From Pseudomonas promysalinigenes (GTDB taxonomy: Bacteria; Pseudomonadota; Gammaproteobacteria; Pseudomonadales; Pseudomonadaceae), in contig NZ_CP077094.1 of NCBI RefSeq assembly GCF_014269025.2, forward strand, positions 2,356,001-2,420,000: a stretch of DNA of 64,000 bases. The letters run 5' to 3'. Shown here piece after piece: positions 33,340 through 42,990 of the stretch; the stretch's first letter is position 1, and the number at the start of each line of letters is the position of its first letter. Both the position numbers and the translations under genes were made by a program. A model generated the notes under the pieces. The model had not been told where the DNA came from. It saw only the letters and a program-made list of their open reading frames with translations, and ran no database searches.

Positions 33340-34985
33340 TGGCTGGCGGTACCGCTGGTGGCGTCGGGGGATGCAGCCTGGCGCGAGACATACCACAGCC
33401 AGGAACCGCGAAGGGTAATCCAGACCATGGTCAGCACGGCGATGCTGCCGATCAGCATGAATACATCGTTATAGGCCATCACATTGGCCTCGCGCGTGGC
33501 GGCGTTGGCCAACGCGCGCAGGCCTGCTTCGCTGCGCAGCGCCGGGTCGGCGAGCACCCTTGCATAGCCCGCGCCGCCACTTTGAACACGGGCGCTGACC
33601 AGCGGTTCCAGGAAGCTGAGGCGGTCCACCAGGTGGTTGGAATGATACTTCTCGCGCCAGGTCTGGAAGGTGCCCAGCAACGCTGCGCCGATCAACCCAC
33701 CGAGGTTGTTGCAAATGCCGAACAGCACCGAGAAGCTCACCAGGTTGCGCGGGTTGGCGCGCACATGGCTGATGCCCAGGGCCATCGACGGGCCGAGGAA
33801 AAAGGTGCTGCCAAACGCCAGCAGGAATTGGCTCAGGTACATTTGCGCGGGGCGCGTGAGGTTACTGGAGTGGCTGTCCATGAACGCCCCCGTGGCCATC
33901 GCCAACAGCGAAACGAACAGCGGAATGATCAGGTGCTTTGGGCTGATGGTCAGCGCACTGCTGGCCAGGCCCGCAACGGCCCCCAGCAGCATGACCCAGT
34001 ACAGGGGGCGCATCTGTTCGCTGCCCATGTTGAGCATTTGCAAAAAGCCCACTGCGCCGGTGGACTGCTCAGAGGTGACCATGCGAATCAGAATGACGCA
34101 AAGGCCCAGGCGAATGATCGCGCCGCTGCCCAACCAGCGGGTCATCAACAGTGGGTTCTGGCGGTTGTGCTCGATGGCAAGGCCGGTGAAGATCAGGGCG
34201 ATGGACCAGGCCAAGGCCACGCCAATCCATTGTGCTTCCAGCCACCAGTCGATACGCCCCAGGGACAGGGCGGCGCAAAGCAGGGCCACCCCGCTGGCCA
34301 TCAAGGTGAAAGTGAGGAAGTCCAGCGGTTCGAAGGTTTTGAAGCGGTCCCCCGGTGGCAGCTTGAGTAACAGCACGCAGCCCAGTGCCGATAGTGCCAG
34401 CCCCAGTTCGAACAGGTACAGGCCACGCCATTGCGCCATTTGCAGCAGGTCTTCGGAGAAAATCCGCGCAAGCGGCAGCGCCAGCTGCGACGCGCCCAGG
34501 CCCAGCACCATGGCCTTGAGCCGCCAACGCTCGGGGAACGCTTGGATCATGTAATAAAGCCCAAGCGAACTCAGCGCGGCGCCCACCATGCCGTGGGCGG
34601 CGCGCACGGCGATGGCCGAGTTCAAGTCGTTGACCAGCAAGTGGGCGAAGGTCACCAGGACATACAGCACCAGAAACACTTCGGTAAAAGCGCGCAGGCC
34701 GAACTGCTGGCGGAACTTGACCAACAACAGGTTCATCGACACGTTGGTCATCACATAGGCCGCTGGCAGCCAGGCCATCTCGGCACTGGTCGCGCCTAGC
34801 GCGCCTTGCAGAAACACCAGGTTGGCAGTGACCAAAGCATTACCCAGGCCACCGGTGATCGCCACCAGCAGCCCGACCAACCCGAATGCCAGGCGCTTGG
34901 CCGGGGAATGCAGAGGCGTGGAAGGGGAGCCGGGGAGGCTGGGCTTTTCGTGGGGCAGCCACTGGCGCGGGGCGTATTTGTTCAT
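33336..34985 (-). CDS. EmrB-like MFS efflux transporter (DHA2-type)
   Basis: A 549-residue transporter with about 14 TM helices. It starts RLAFGLVGLLVAITGGLGNA and has the EmrB-type loop AEMAWLPAAYVMTNVSMNLL after TM1. Together with the HlyD-type partner it should export organic compounds across both membranes through an outer-membrane channel encoded elsewhere. The substrate is unknown. It is the first gene of the pair; no regulator is adjacent. Confidence 0.88.
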   Translation of the reverse strand: MNKYAPRQWLPHEKPSLPGSPSTPLHSPAKRLAFGLVGLLVAITGGLGNALVTANLVFLQGALGATSAEMAWLPAAYVMTNVSMNLLLVKFRQQFGLRAFTEVFLVLYVLVTFAHLLVNDLNSAIAVRAAHGMVGAALSSLGLYYMIQAFPERWRLKAMVLGLGASQLALPLARIFSEDLLQMAQWRGLYLFELGLALSALGCVLLLKLPPGDRFKTFEPLDFLTFTLMASGVALLCAALSLGRIDWWLEAQWIGVALAWSIALIFTGLAIEHNRQNPLLMTRWLGSGAIIRLGLCVILIRMVTSEQSTGAVGFLQMLNMGSEQMRPLYWVMLLGAVAGLASSALTISPKHLIIPLFVSLLAMATGAFMDSHSSNLTRPAQMYLSQFLLAFGSTFFLGPSMALGISHVRANPRNLVSFSVLFGICNNLGGLIGAALLGTFQTWREKYHSNHLVDRLSFLEPLVSARVQSGGAGYARVLADPALRSEAGLRALANAATREANVMAYNDVFMLIGSIAVLTMVWITLRGSWLWYVSRQAASPDATSGTASQ

Positions 34986-35102
34986 GGCGCTGACTGTACT
35001 TCAGGGCTTGTGGCTGTGTGAACAGATGTTTGAGTCAAGGGTTTGGTGCGTTTGACCATGAGCGCAACCCCTCGGCGCTTTGTTGCGCTGGCCGAACGGT
35101 GC

Positions 35103-37631
35103 TCATGGTGTGCCGCCCAAGGCGCGCGCCAGAAACCCGGCTGTGCGGCTGTGTTCACACTCAGCCACCTGCTGTGGCGTACCACTTGCCACCACCTTGC
35201 CACCTGCGTCCCCGGCCCCTGGACCGATGTCGATCACCCAGTCACTCTGCGCCACCACGCGCATGTCGTGCTCGACCACCACGACGCTGTGCCCGGCCTC
35301 GACCAGGCGGTTGAGCTGTGCCAGTAAGCGATCGACATCCTGTGGATGCAGGCCATTGGTGGGTTCGTCCAGCACATACAAGGTCGCTGCGCGGGTCACC
35401 CGCTGCAGTTCGGTGGCCAGCTTGATCCGCTGCGCCTCGCCGCCGGAAAGCTCGGTGGCCGGCTGGCCCAGGCGCAAATAGCCCAGGCCGATATCCTGCA
35501 GAACTTCCAGGCAACGCCGCGCCGATGGTTGATCGGCAAACACCTGCAGCGCTTGCTCGACGGTCAGTTGCAGCACCTGGGCGATGTTCATCCCCTGCCA
35601 GGTGACTGCCAGCGTCTCGGGGTTGTAACGGGCGCCATGGCAGGTCGGGCAGGGGGCATAGACACTCGGCATGAACAGCAGCTCGATACTGACGAAGCCT
35701 TCGCCTTCGCAGTTTTCGCAACGCCCCTTGGCCACATTGAACGAAAAGCGCCCGGCATCGAAGCCGCAGGCCTTGGCCTGCTCAGTGGCGGCAAACAGTT
35801 TGCGCACGCCATCGAACAGCCCGGTATAGGTCGCAAGGTTCGAGCGTGGCGTGCGGCCGATGGGCTTCTGGTCGACCTGCACCAGCCGCTTGATGCTGCC
35901 AAGCCCCGCGCTGACGCGGCCGCTGCTGGGCGCCTCGGGTTCATCTTCAAGGCTGTACTCTGGCGTCTGATCTTGCTGTTTGGCCTGGCCCAAATGTGCA
36001 CCCACCAGCTCCAGCAGGGCCTGGCTCACCAAGCTCGACTTGCCTGAGCCTGAAATGCCGGTGACCGATGTGAAGCAGCCCAAAGCAAAGCGCGCACTGA
36101 CATTGTCGAGGTTGTTGCGCGTGATGCCATCAAGCACCAGCCAATCGTGGGGCTGGCGGGGCGTGCGCTCAGTAGGGCGCTGCTTGGCGAACAAGTAGGC
36201 AGCGGTGGGTGAGCCCTTGATCTGCGCCAGGCCACTAGGCGGGCCGCTGTACAGGACCTGCCCGCCATGTTCACCGGCCGCAGGGCCGACGTCCACCAAC
36301 CAGTCGGCGCGGCGCATGGTATCCAAATCGTGCTCCACGACATACACCGAGTTGCCCGCCTGCTTGAGCCGCTGCAAGGCATCGAACAGCGCTTGGCTGT
36401 CCGCGGGATGCAAGCCGGCCGAAGGCTCGTCGAGCACATAGATCACCCCGAACAGCTGCGAGTTGAGCTGTGTGGCCAGGCGCAAGCGTTGCAGTTCGCC
36501 AAACGACAGGGTGGGTGTGCTGCGTTCAAGGGCCAGATAACCCAGGCCCAGGTCGATCAGGGTATCGATCCGCTCCAACAGTTCGTTGGCAATGCGTTGT
36601 GCAGCCAGGCGCTTTTCCAGTGTCAGCCCATCATCGTGCGCGTCCAGGTAGTCGGGAGCTGACACTTGGCGCAGCACCTGGGCCAATGCCTGTAACGACA
36701 GCCGCGACAGCTCACCGATGTCACGCCCGGCGAACGTCACCTCAAGAGCCGCACGCTTGAGCCGCTTGCCCTGGCATGCAGGGCACGCGCTGGGCCGCAT
36801 GAATTGCCCCACGCGTTTGCGCATCTGTGCGCTTTGCGAATGCATGAAGGTGTGCAGTACATAGCGCCGTGCGCCGCTGAAGGTGCCCTGATAACTCGGC
36901 TCCAGCTTACGCTTGAGCGCTGCACGGGTCTGCGCAGGTGTCAGGCCCGCGTATACCGGCACGGTGGGCGTTTCTTCGGTGTAGAGAATCCAGTCGCGCT
37001 GTTCCTGGGGCAGTTCGCGCCACGGGATGTCGACGTCGTAGCCCAGGGTCACCAGGATGTCACGCAGGTTCTGCCCCTGCCAGGCCATCGGCCATGCCGC
37101 CACGGCACGCTCGCGGATGGTCAGTGACGGGTCGGGAACCATGGTCGCTTCGGTCACTTCATAAACCCGCCCCAGGCCATGGCACTGCGGGCAGGCGCCC
37201 TGGGGGGTATTGGGCGAGAAGTCCTCGGCGTACAGCATCGGCTGCCCGGCCGGATAGTGACCGGCGCGCGAATACAGCATACGGATCGAGCTGGACAGTG
37301 TAGTGACGCTGCCCACCGACGATCGGGCGCTGGGGGTACCGCGCTGCTGTTGCAGGGCCACGGCCGGGGGCAGGCCTTCGATCGCGTCGACGTCCGGCAC
37401 GCCCACCTGGTCGATCAGCCGCCGGGCGTAGGGGGCCACTGATTCGAAGTAGCGGCGCTGGGCTTCGGCATAGAGCGTGGAGAAGGCCAGGGAGGATTTG
37501 CCCGAGCCCGACACCCCGGTAAACACCACCAGCGCGTCACGGGGGATGTCGACGTCGACGTTCTTGAGGTTGTGTTCACGGGCACCGCGCACGCGGATGA
37601 ACCCGTTGGGGGTGGGCTGGCGAGGCGACAT
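35103..37631 (-). CDS. UvrA2-type ABC ATPase lacking the UvrB-binding domain
   Basis: An 842-residue UvrA paralogue with two ABC ATPase halves: Walker [16 protein letters not shown] (~40) and [15 protein letters not shown] (~525), with signature [18 protein letters not shown] in the second half. Zinc-knuckle pairs are visible ([22 protein letters not shown]). In canonical UvrA about 130 residues of the UvrB-interaction domain follow the [12 protein letters not shown] block; here that region is missing and the CPQC knuckle follows almost at once. This is the class II UvrA2 architecture, linked in other bacteria to tolerance of DNA-binding compounds rather than standard excision repair. AAGGA precedes the ATG. 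It sits 118 bases from the efflux pair. Confidence 0.9.
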   Translation of the reverse strand: MSPRQPTPNGFIRVRGAREHNLKNVDVDIPRDALVVFTGVSGSGKSSLAFSTLYAEAQRRYFESVAPYARRLIDQVGVPDVDAIEGLPPAVALQQQRGTPSARSSVGSVTTLSSSIRMLYSRAGHYPAGQPMLYAEDFSPNTPQGACPQCHGLGRVYEVTEATMVPDPSLTIRERAVAAWPMAWQGQNLRDILVTLGYDVDIPWRELPQEQRDWILYTEETPTVPVYAGLTPAQTRAALKRKLEPSYQGTFSGARRYVLHTFMHSQSAQMRKRVGQFMRPSACPACQGKRLKRAALEVTFAGRDIGELSRLSLQALAQVLRQVSAPDYLDAHDDGLTLEKRLAAQRIANELLERIDTLIDLGLGYLALERSTPTLSFGELQRLRLATQLNSQLFGVIYVLDEPSAGLHPADSQALFDALQRLKQAGNSVYVVEHDLDTMRRADWLVDVGPAAGEHGGQVLYSGPPSGLAQIKGSPTAAYLFAKQRPTERTPRQPHDWLVLDGITRNNLDNVSARFALGCFTSVTGISGSGKSSLVSQALLELVGAHLGQAKQQDQTPEYSLEDEPEAPSSGRVSAGLGSIKRLVQVDQKPIGRTPRSNLATYTGLFDGVRKLFAATEQAKACGFDAGRFSFNVAKGRCENCEGEGFVSIELLFMPSVYAPCPTCHGARYNPETLAVTWQGMNIAQVLQLTVEQALQVFADQPSARRCLEVLQDIGLGYLRLGQPATELSGGEAQRIKLATELQRVTRAATLYVLDEPTNGLHPQDVDRLLAQLNRLVEAGHSVVVVEHDMRVVAQSDWVIDIGPGAGDAGGKVVASGTPQQVAECEHSRTAGFLARALGGTP

Positions 37632-37695
37632 AAAGCGGTCCTTGGCGGGTCGGAACGCTCAAGGTAGCAGTATTTGCCTAGGCTGTGACCGGCTA

Positions 37696-37717
37696 GTTCG
37701 CGGGTTTGTCCGCGAAC
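37696..37717. repeat. REP-like palindrome
   Basis: GTTCGCGG-GTTTGT-CCGCGAAC, a perfect eight-pair stem, lies between the end of the K1-like T6SS operon and the uvrA2 start. The core resembles the REP elements scattered in P. putida group genomes. It may act as terminator or mRNA stabiliser for the T6SS operon. Confidence 0.65.
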
Positions 37718-37740
37718 GAGCCAACGCGGTCGCTAGAAAA

Positions 37741-38835
37741 TCAGGACCGTTCGCGCGTGCCCAGCACATCGCGAATGTTGTCCACCACATTGCTGTCCTT
37801 GATCACGTCGCTCAGCCAGCCTTCCAGCGGCATGTTGCCCCATTTGATGGCGCGCTCGATCAGATAAGGGACCGGGCTTTGCGGCTCACTCTGCTTGAAG
37901 AATTGAGCGATGCCGGCGAGCATGGTGAAGGCTTCGTCGCGGGTCAGTGGCGTGGTGCGCATGGGCGCCGGTGTGGCGCTTAGGGCGGGGGTGCTCATCG
38001 GTTCATCTGCCTCGCTGTGGTGGGCAGCAGTGCTGTCAGGGGTTGCTTCGGTCAATGCCGCAGGATGCAGTTCCACCCCGCGGTCCTTGAGCAATTTTTC
38101 GGCCAGCTGGCTTGCGCGCGTGAGCATGTCTGCAAGGCTCGCAAAGCTTGGAGCTTCATGCCCGAACAAGCGGTCGATGCTGGTTTGCAGCCGATTGCAG
38201 GCCTGCAGGCTGGCGGCCAGCTGCAAGGCCTTGTCGCGCAGGTGCTCAGTGTCGCTCAGTGCCACCGAGCGCTGGAAGATTTCGGCATTGATCTTGCCTT
38301 CGTTCAAGGCAGTTTGCATCGCCTTGGGGTTTTGCAATGCAAGGTTTTCTACATGGCGTGATTCGTCGTAGCGCAGCACGCCGAAATTCTGCCCTTGGGT
38401 AATGGGCAAGCCACCGGCAATGTCGGTGAGCGTGGTTTTGAGCCAGGAAAGCCGTGCAGCGCGCTCCTCCAGGCCGTCGTCAAGCGATGGGTAGGCGCTT
38501 TCCCAGAATGTGTCGAGAATGCGCTCGGTCAGTTCCAGGCCAAAGGTGATGCCGTCGAAGTGCTCGCGATGGGCCAGGCCTTCGCTGAGCCAGGCCACCA
38601 GCATCAAGTCTTTGCTCTGCTCGATCAAACCCTGAGCCGATAGCTGGATGACCTGTTCCCAATCGGCGGTTTTCAGGTCGGTCTGCCAGTCGCCTTGGGT
38701 CAGGTAGTCAGGGTCTGCCCGGCGGGCCTCCTTGATCTGATCGAACAAGGCGGAGAAGCTCAAGTCTTCGCCACTGCCACCGTCTATCGGTGCGGCCAGC
38801 TCGGCCAGCGAAAGGTCTTTGAGGATTTCAGGCAT
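37741..38835 (-). CDS. tssA: TssA, short form (K1-like system)
   Basis: A 364-residue ImpA_N protein. The hallmark N-terminal block is present ([20 protein letters not shown], then [16 protein letters not shown]). The short C-terminus ends with a conserved helix pair ([36 protein letters not shown]). It is the last gene of the operon and about 160 residues shorter than the region A TssA, so it belongs to a different TssA subclass. Confidence 0.93.
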   Translation of the reverse strand: MPEILKDLSLAELAAPIDGGSGEDLSFSALFDQIKEARRADPDYLTQGDWQTDLKTADWEQVIQLSAQGLIEQSKDLMLVAWLSEGLAHREHFDGITFGLELTERILDTFWESAYPSLDDGLEERAARLSWLKTTLTDIAGGLPITQGQNFGVLRYDESRHVENLALQNPKAMQTALNEGKINAEIFQRSVALSDTEHLRDKALQLAASLQACNRLQTSIDRLFGHEAPSFASLADMLTRASQLAEKLLKDRGVELHPAALTEATPDSTAAHHSEADEPMSTPALSATPAPMRTTPLTRDEAFTMLAGIAQFFKQSEPQSPVPYLIERAIKWGNMPLEGWLSDVIKDSNVVDNIRDVLGTRERS

Positions 38836-38930
38836 AAAACACTCTGTTCAGGCAAAGGAAGCGGCGTGCCGGGCCAGCCGGCACAACGCGGAACATGGGC
38901 CGCGCGCGCGGCCCATGGGCACATAGGTGC

Positions 38931-39449
38931 TTAGGCGAACACCTTGTTAGCGGTGCGGTCCCAGCCACCGACGATGTTGCCGCCGGCCTGGCCGTCGGTG
39001 CGGTTCTGTTGGGTGTAGGTGGTCTTGATGCGGGCGAAGTTGAAGCTGATCTCTTCGATCGGCAGGTCGCTCACGGCTTTGTCTTCGCCGCCCTGGTTGC
39101 CACCGGCGACGAAGCGCACGGACGACACGACCACTTCTTCCATGTCGATGGTCAGGTAGGTGACCTTGTCGCCACCGGCACGGTTGACGTTCAGCTTGAG
39201 TTTGGCGATGTGCTTGCCGGTGCAGCAGTGCTCGAACAGCTTGGCCGAGGCCTTGTCGACTGCCTTGCGGATCTTGAAGTCGCTCAGGGCAACACGCTCG
39301 GAGGAAGCACCGCCCGAGGAGCTTGCGGTAGCCGAGGTGGCCTGGGTGGCGCCGTACTCGTAGCCCAGCACTTCGATCCAGTCCTTGTGTTTTTCATCCA
39401 GTACTTCGCCTGGGATGCCGTCGATTTGGATATACGCGTCAAAAGCCAT
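38931..39449 (-). CDS. hcp: Hcp (TssD), K1-like system
   Basis: A 172-residue Hcp that begins MAFDAYIQIDGIPGEVLDEK and contains the WIEVLGYEYG block, with an insertion rich in A, S and T at ~34-46. ATG 39449 with GGAG is preferred; the longer frame to 39644 overlaps the preceding gene's end. The 143-base gap before it holds a strong hairpin, suggesting separately controlled hcp mRNA. Confidence 0.95.
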   Translation of the reverse strand: MAFDAYIQIDGIPGEVLDEKHKDWIEVLGYEYGATQATSATASSSGGASSERVALSDFKIRKAVDKASAKLFEHCCTGKHIAKLKLNVNRAGGDKVTYLTIDMEEVVVSSVRFVAGGNQGGEDKAVSDLPIEEISFNFARIKTTYTQQNRTDGQAGGNIVGGWDRTANKVFA

Positions 39450-39509
39450 TGTGAAACTCTCCATTAACATCATTGAAGGGTTGCTCATGCACCCCTTGGT
39501 TTTGACCTC

Positions 39510-39524
39510 GCCGACCCAGTCGGC
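39510..39524 (-). other. Short GC hairpin upstream of hcp
   Basis: GCCGAC and GTCGGC form a six-pair stem with a three-base loop, 60 bases before the hcp start. It has no T-run, so it is more likely an mRNA-processing or stabilising element than a terminator. Confidence 0.35.
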
Positions 39525-39592
39525 AGAGGTAGCTTGCCGCCCTCCGGGCTTCCTCCAGTGAGGCCCGGGTGGCCGGTTCTTGCAGTGCGGCC

Positions 39593-42085
39593 TCAGTTGA
39601 GGCCGCGAACTTCGATTTCTACCCGGCGGTTGGGCTCCAGGCACTTGATCAACTGCGCCCGGGGTTGCTGCATGTCGCAGTTGACCAGCGGCTTGCGGCT
39701 GCCTTCGCCCTGTGCTACCACCAGTTCGGCGGGCACGCCCTTGCCGACCAGGTAGGTGCGGATGGTCTGCGCGCGCTGCTTGGACACCTGCAGGTTGCCC
39801 TGGCTATCACCGAGTTGATCGGCGTGGCCCGAGATCACGATCTTGCCAATATTGGGGGTGTTCAACAGTTTGCTGGCGATTGCGCTCAGCTGGCTCTGGC
39901 CCTCGTTCTTCAGGCTCAGGAAGTCCGCGCGACCGAAGGCAAACAGGGTGTCGGATTCAAGCGTGATGGTCTCGATCGCCCGCAGCGACTGAGCCCGCAG
40001 GCTGTCGATGTAGTTGCGCGAGCTGGACATCAGGAAGGCGTTGTCAAGAATGCGCGGTACATCCGGCTCGTGAATCTGGTCGCTGTAGAACGTGATCTGG
40101 CGGCTGGCATACAGGTAGTCCTGGTTAGCGCTTTGTGCGCCAGCTTCTGCCAGCGTCTTGCCGGTCTGGCGGGCGATGTCTGGGTACCAGTAGTCCGGCA
40201 TGTGCGCTTTGAGGAAAGCCGGGTCGGCTTTTTCGCGCTGGGCTGGTGAAAGCATCACGTAGGTGTCCAATGTAGCCTTGCCGAAGTCTGCAATCGACTG
40301 TGCGCGGTTGTCCTGTGGCAGGGCCTGGGCCTGAACGCTATCGACACCGGTGACAGGCAGCAGCTCGCGGCTGTTGCGCTGGTAGACCTTGAGGGTGGTC
40401 AGCAGGTATAGGGTGCGGGTCAGATTATCCGCGGTGGGCTTGAGCATCACGCTCTGCAAAGTTGTGAAATAACGGCTGCGCAGGGTCGGTTCCACATCAT
40501 GGCCTTTGTACAAGCCAAGGCGCATGCCGAGCGGGACTCCCTGATCGTGGTGCTGCCGATAATAGTGCGCAGTCCAGAAGCGCAGGCGGTCGAGGCTATG
40601 CCAAGCCGTGTATTGACCGTTCGCAGCCTCATCAGCGGACTTGGCCTGGGCCAATTCGTCAGCGATGCTGGCTAGGGTGGCGCGGTTGTTCAGGTACGAC
40701 CATCCCCACAGGCTGCACAGCACCAGGCCTGCGAGGCTCGCGGCGCCTATCCAGGCGGCCTTGCGCCGGCGTTCGCGATGGTTGCTGGTGTACAAAGCGA
40801 CCAGATGCTGGTCGGGGATGATGACCTTGCGGAACAGGCTATTGATGAACAGAGGCGCTGCCTGGCCGGCGGTGCCGGTCGCGTCTGCGCTCTGTTCCAG
40901 GGCGAAGCGCTCTGCCACATGTTGGCCGTGGCTACCCCACCGGGCCTGGTCCGCCTCCAGGGCAGCAGTGAAGTAGAAACCACGCAGCATTTCTGCGGGT
41001 TGGTACGGGTTGGTGCGCAGCAGGCTATCGACGAACTGTTCAAGGCGCGGTTTAAGGGCTGCCAATTCCAACGGGAAACGGTAGGCAGCGTCGTTTTGCC
41101 GAGTGACCTGAATGTCCTGCTGCACCAACTGCTGGTTCGCCACCTGCTGCCAGTAGCCGGTCAATTCATCCATCGCCTTGGCAAAGCGTTGGCCCCAATT
41201 GGCCTGTTCGTAGCCTTTGTGCGAGAAGGTTTTACCCATCACCTCACCCCGTGCAGCGTCATCCAGCTGGCGGTAGAACGGGGTGAAACCGGCAATGAGG
41301 TCGCTCTTGGTGAACACCAGGTAGATCGGCAAGCGCACTTCCAACAGCGCGCAGCTCTCCTGAATGCGCTCACGCAGGCGTTTGGCTACGCGCTCCAGGT
41401 CTTCAGGCGAACCCTGCAGGATGTCGGCAATGCTGACGCTGACGATCAGACCATTGAGCGGACGACGTTGCCGATGCTGGCGCAGCAGTTGCAGGAAGCC
41501 GCGCCATTTGCCGGCTTCTTCCGGGCTGTTCATGTAGCGCCCGGCGGTGTCCAGCAACACTGCCTCAGCACTGAAGAACCAGTCGCAGTTGCGCGTACCG
41601 CCCAGGCCCGACACCCGGGCGCCTTCACGCTCGGCATAGGGAAAATTCAGGCCCGATTGCAGGATCATCGTGCTTTTGCCCGCCGCCGGCTGGCCGATCA
41701 CCAAGTACCAGGGCAGGGCGTATAGCGCATCTTTGGCAGGGGTGCCGCGCGGCTTGTTGCTGTGCAGGCGCTCAAGGCTCTGCAACAGGCGTTCGCGTAG
41801 CAGGCTCACCTCTTCGCGGTCGGCCGGGGTGGCATTGAGCACTGCCTGGTCAGCGTCATCGCGCAGCAGGCCCTCAAGGTTATGGTGCTGGCCGGCGCCG
41901 CGGTAAAGCAGCAGTACATAGCCTGCCGAAAGCAACAGAAATACCCCGATGCCCGCCAGCAAGCTGTGCAGCGAGGCGAAGCCCAAGGCACGGCCAATCG
42001 CCCAGACCAGGAAGATCGCCAGGAAGAACGCCACCCCCAGCAGGTAGGGTTGATAACGCAGGCAGTAGTACTTGATCTTGTTCAT
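39593..42085 (-). CDS. TssM N-terminal half fused to OmpA domain (K1-like system)
   Basis: An 830-residue protein. Two N-terminal TM helices (~13-32, ~38-60) precede an IcmF GTPase domain with intact Walker A (GQPAAGKSTMI, ~130) and LLDTAGRYMN (~180). A third TM is at ~440-460 (WIGAASLAGLVLCSLWGW), and a periplasmic domain with the TssM-like YRQHHDQGVPLGMRLGLYKG leads into a C-terminal OmpA domain (~700-830: SGHADQLGDSQGNLQVSKQR, NRRVEIEVRG). It lacks the large TssM C-terminal region that binds TssJ. It probably works beside the full TssM to tie the membrane complex to peptidoglycan, since TssL has no such domain. The start overlaps tagF by four bases (ATGA). Confidence 0.9.
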   Translation of the reverse strand: MNKIKYYCLRYQPYLLGVAFFLAIFLVWAIGRALGFASLHSLLAGIGVFLLLSAGYVLLLYRGAGQHHNLEGLLRDDADQAVLNATPADREEVSLLRERLLQSLERLHSNKPRGTPAKDALYALPWYLVIGQPAAGKSTMILQSGLNFPYAEREGARVSGLGGTRNCDWFFSAEAVLLDTAGRYMNSPEEAGKWRGFLQLLRQHRQRRPLNGLIVSVSIADILQGSPEDLERVAKRLRERIQESCALLEVRLPIYLVFTKSDLIAGFTPFYRQLDDAARGEVMGKTFSHKGYEQANWGQRFAKAMDELTGYWQQVANQQLVQQDIQVTRQNDAAYRFPLELAALKPRLEQFVDSLLRTNPYQPAEMLRGFYFTAALEADQARWGSHGQHVAERFALEQSADATGTAGQAAPLFINSLFRKVIIPDQHLVALYTSNHRERRRKAAWIGAASLAGLVLCSLWGWSYLNNRATLASIADELAQAKSADEAANGQYTAWHSLDRLRFWTAHYYRQHHDQGVPLGMRLGLYKGHDVEPTLRSRYFTTLQSVMLKPTADNLTRTLYLLTTLKVYQRNSRELLPVTGVDSVQAQALPQDNRAQSIADFGKATLDTYVMLSPAQREKADPAFLKAHMPDYWYPDIARQTGKTLAEAGAQSANQDYLYASRQITFYSDQIHEPDVPRILDNAFLMSSSRNYIDSLRAQSLRAIETITLESDTLFAFGRADFLSLKNEGQSQLSAIASKLLNTPNIGKIVISGHADQLGDSQGNLQVSKQRAQTIRTYLVGKGVPAELVVAQGEGSRKPLVNCDMQQPRAQLIKCLEPNRRVEIEVRGLN

Positions 42086-42990
42086 ACAGGCGTCGTATCC
42101 AGCGCTTCGACGAATTGGTCGATGATGTGTTCAAGAGGTCGGTCGTAATCGTAGGTGCACGGTGTTGCTGCCAGCGGGTTCAGCAGCTTGCGGTGCTGCT
42201 GCGCATCGGCGCAGCCCGTCAGCAGGCGATAGGCGCTGTTGGCATGGCGTGATGAAAAGCAGAACAGCCGCGGGTGCATGAAGTCGTCGGCCAGCAGGTT
42301 GACTGCCGGCACGCCTGGGTGCCCGCTCATGCGCATCAGCCAGTCCAGCCAGAGATCCGCCGTGGGGTTTTTCAGGCCGCGTTCGGCTGGCAATGGCAGC
42401 TCGATGCCGCCTTCGAAGTCGCCGTGCAGCGAGGCCCAGCAGGCCTTGAGCTGCGCCAACGCATTGGCGCTGTCGAAGTTGGGCCAGGAGCCGTGCAGGG
42501 CGCGGGCCACATCGGCAAAACTGAAGTCGCGAAGAAACTTGCCATGCACCCGGCGGAACAGGTCCAGGTCCTGTGCCTGAAGCGGTCGCAGCGCTTTGAC
42601 CTGTTCGAACAGCAAGGTGCGATCGGCGCCCAGTACTGCCTGATGCAGCAACGGCTTGATCTGTGCACTGAACAGTTCACCGAGGGTGAACGGGTTGACC
42701 AGTGCCGCCCCTGGCTCGCCTTTGAGCAGTTGGAAGATGAAAAACGGGTAACGCCGCTGGCTGGCATCACGCGAACTCAGCAGGCCACCCAGCAACCAGT
42801 TGCCATTGCGTGCTCGGTAGTTGAAAAAGCACATCGGCAGTGCGTCGAACAACGCCTGCCAGTCCTCACGGTGGCGCATTGCCGCCAGTGAGGACTGCAG
42901 CCAGGCGTCGAATTCGCAGACTTCTTCCGCCGCGCCATGCAGGCTGACGAAGTCCGCGCTCGACGGCAGTTTGCCGAAGCAACCAATCAT
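42082..42990 (-). CDS. tagF: TagF-family T6SS post-translational regulator
   Basis: A 302-residue protein with the typical N-terminus IGCFGKLPSSADFVSLHG and the family's DAWLQSSLAAMRHR and NWLLGGLLSSRDASQRRYPF blocks. In other pseudomonads TagF represses T6SS assembly at the post-translational level, opposed by a kinase/phosphatase pathway in some systems; no kinase gene is seen here. It is translationally coupled to tssM (four-base overlap) and to the TssM/OmpA fusion. Confidence 0.9.
   Translation of the reverse strand: MIGCFGKLPSSADFVSLHGAAEEVCEFDAWLQSSLAAMRHREDWQALFDALPMCFFNYRARNGNWLLGGLLSSRDASQRRYPFFIFQLLKGEPGAALVNPFTLGELFSAQIKPLLHQAVLGADRTLLFEQVKALRPLQAQDLDLFRRVHGKFLRDFSFADVARALHGSWPNFDSANALAQLKACWASLHGDFEGGIELPLPAERGLKNPTADLWLDWLMRMSGHPGVPAVNLLADDFMHPRLFCFSSRHANSAYRLLTGCADAQQHRKLLNPLAATPCTYDYDRPLEHIIDQFVEALDTTPV

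Noticed and set aside
32398..33474. A 358-codon plus-strand open frame
   Set aside because: Antisense to the HlyD-type gene.
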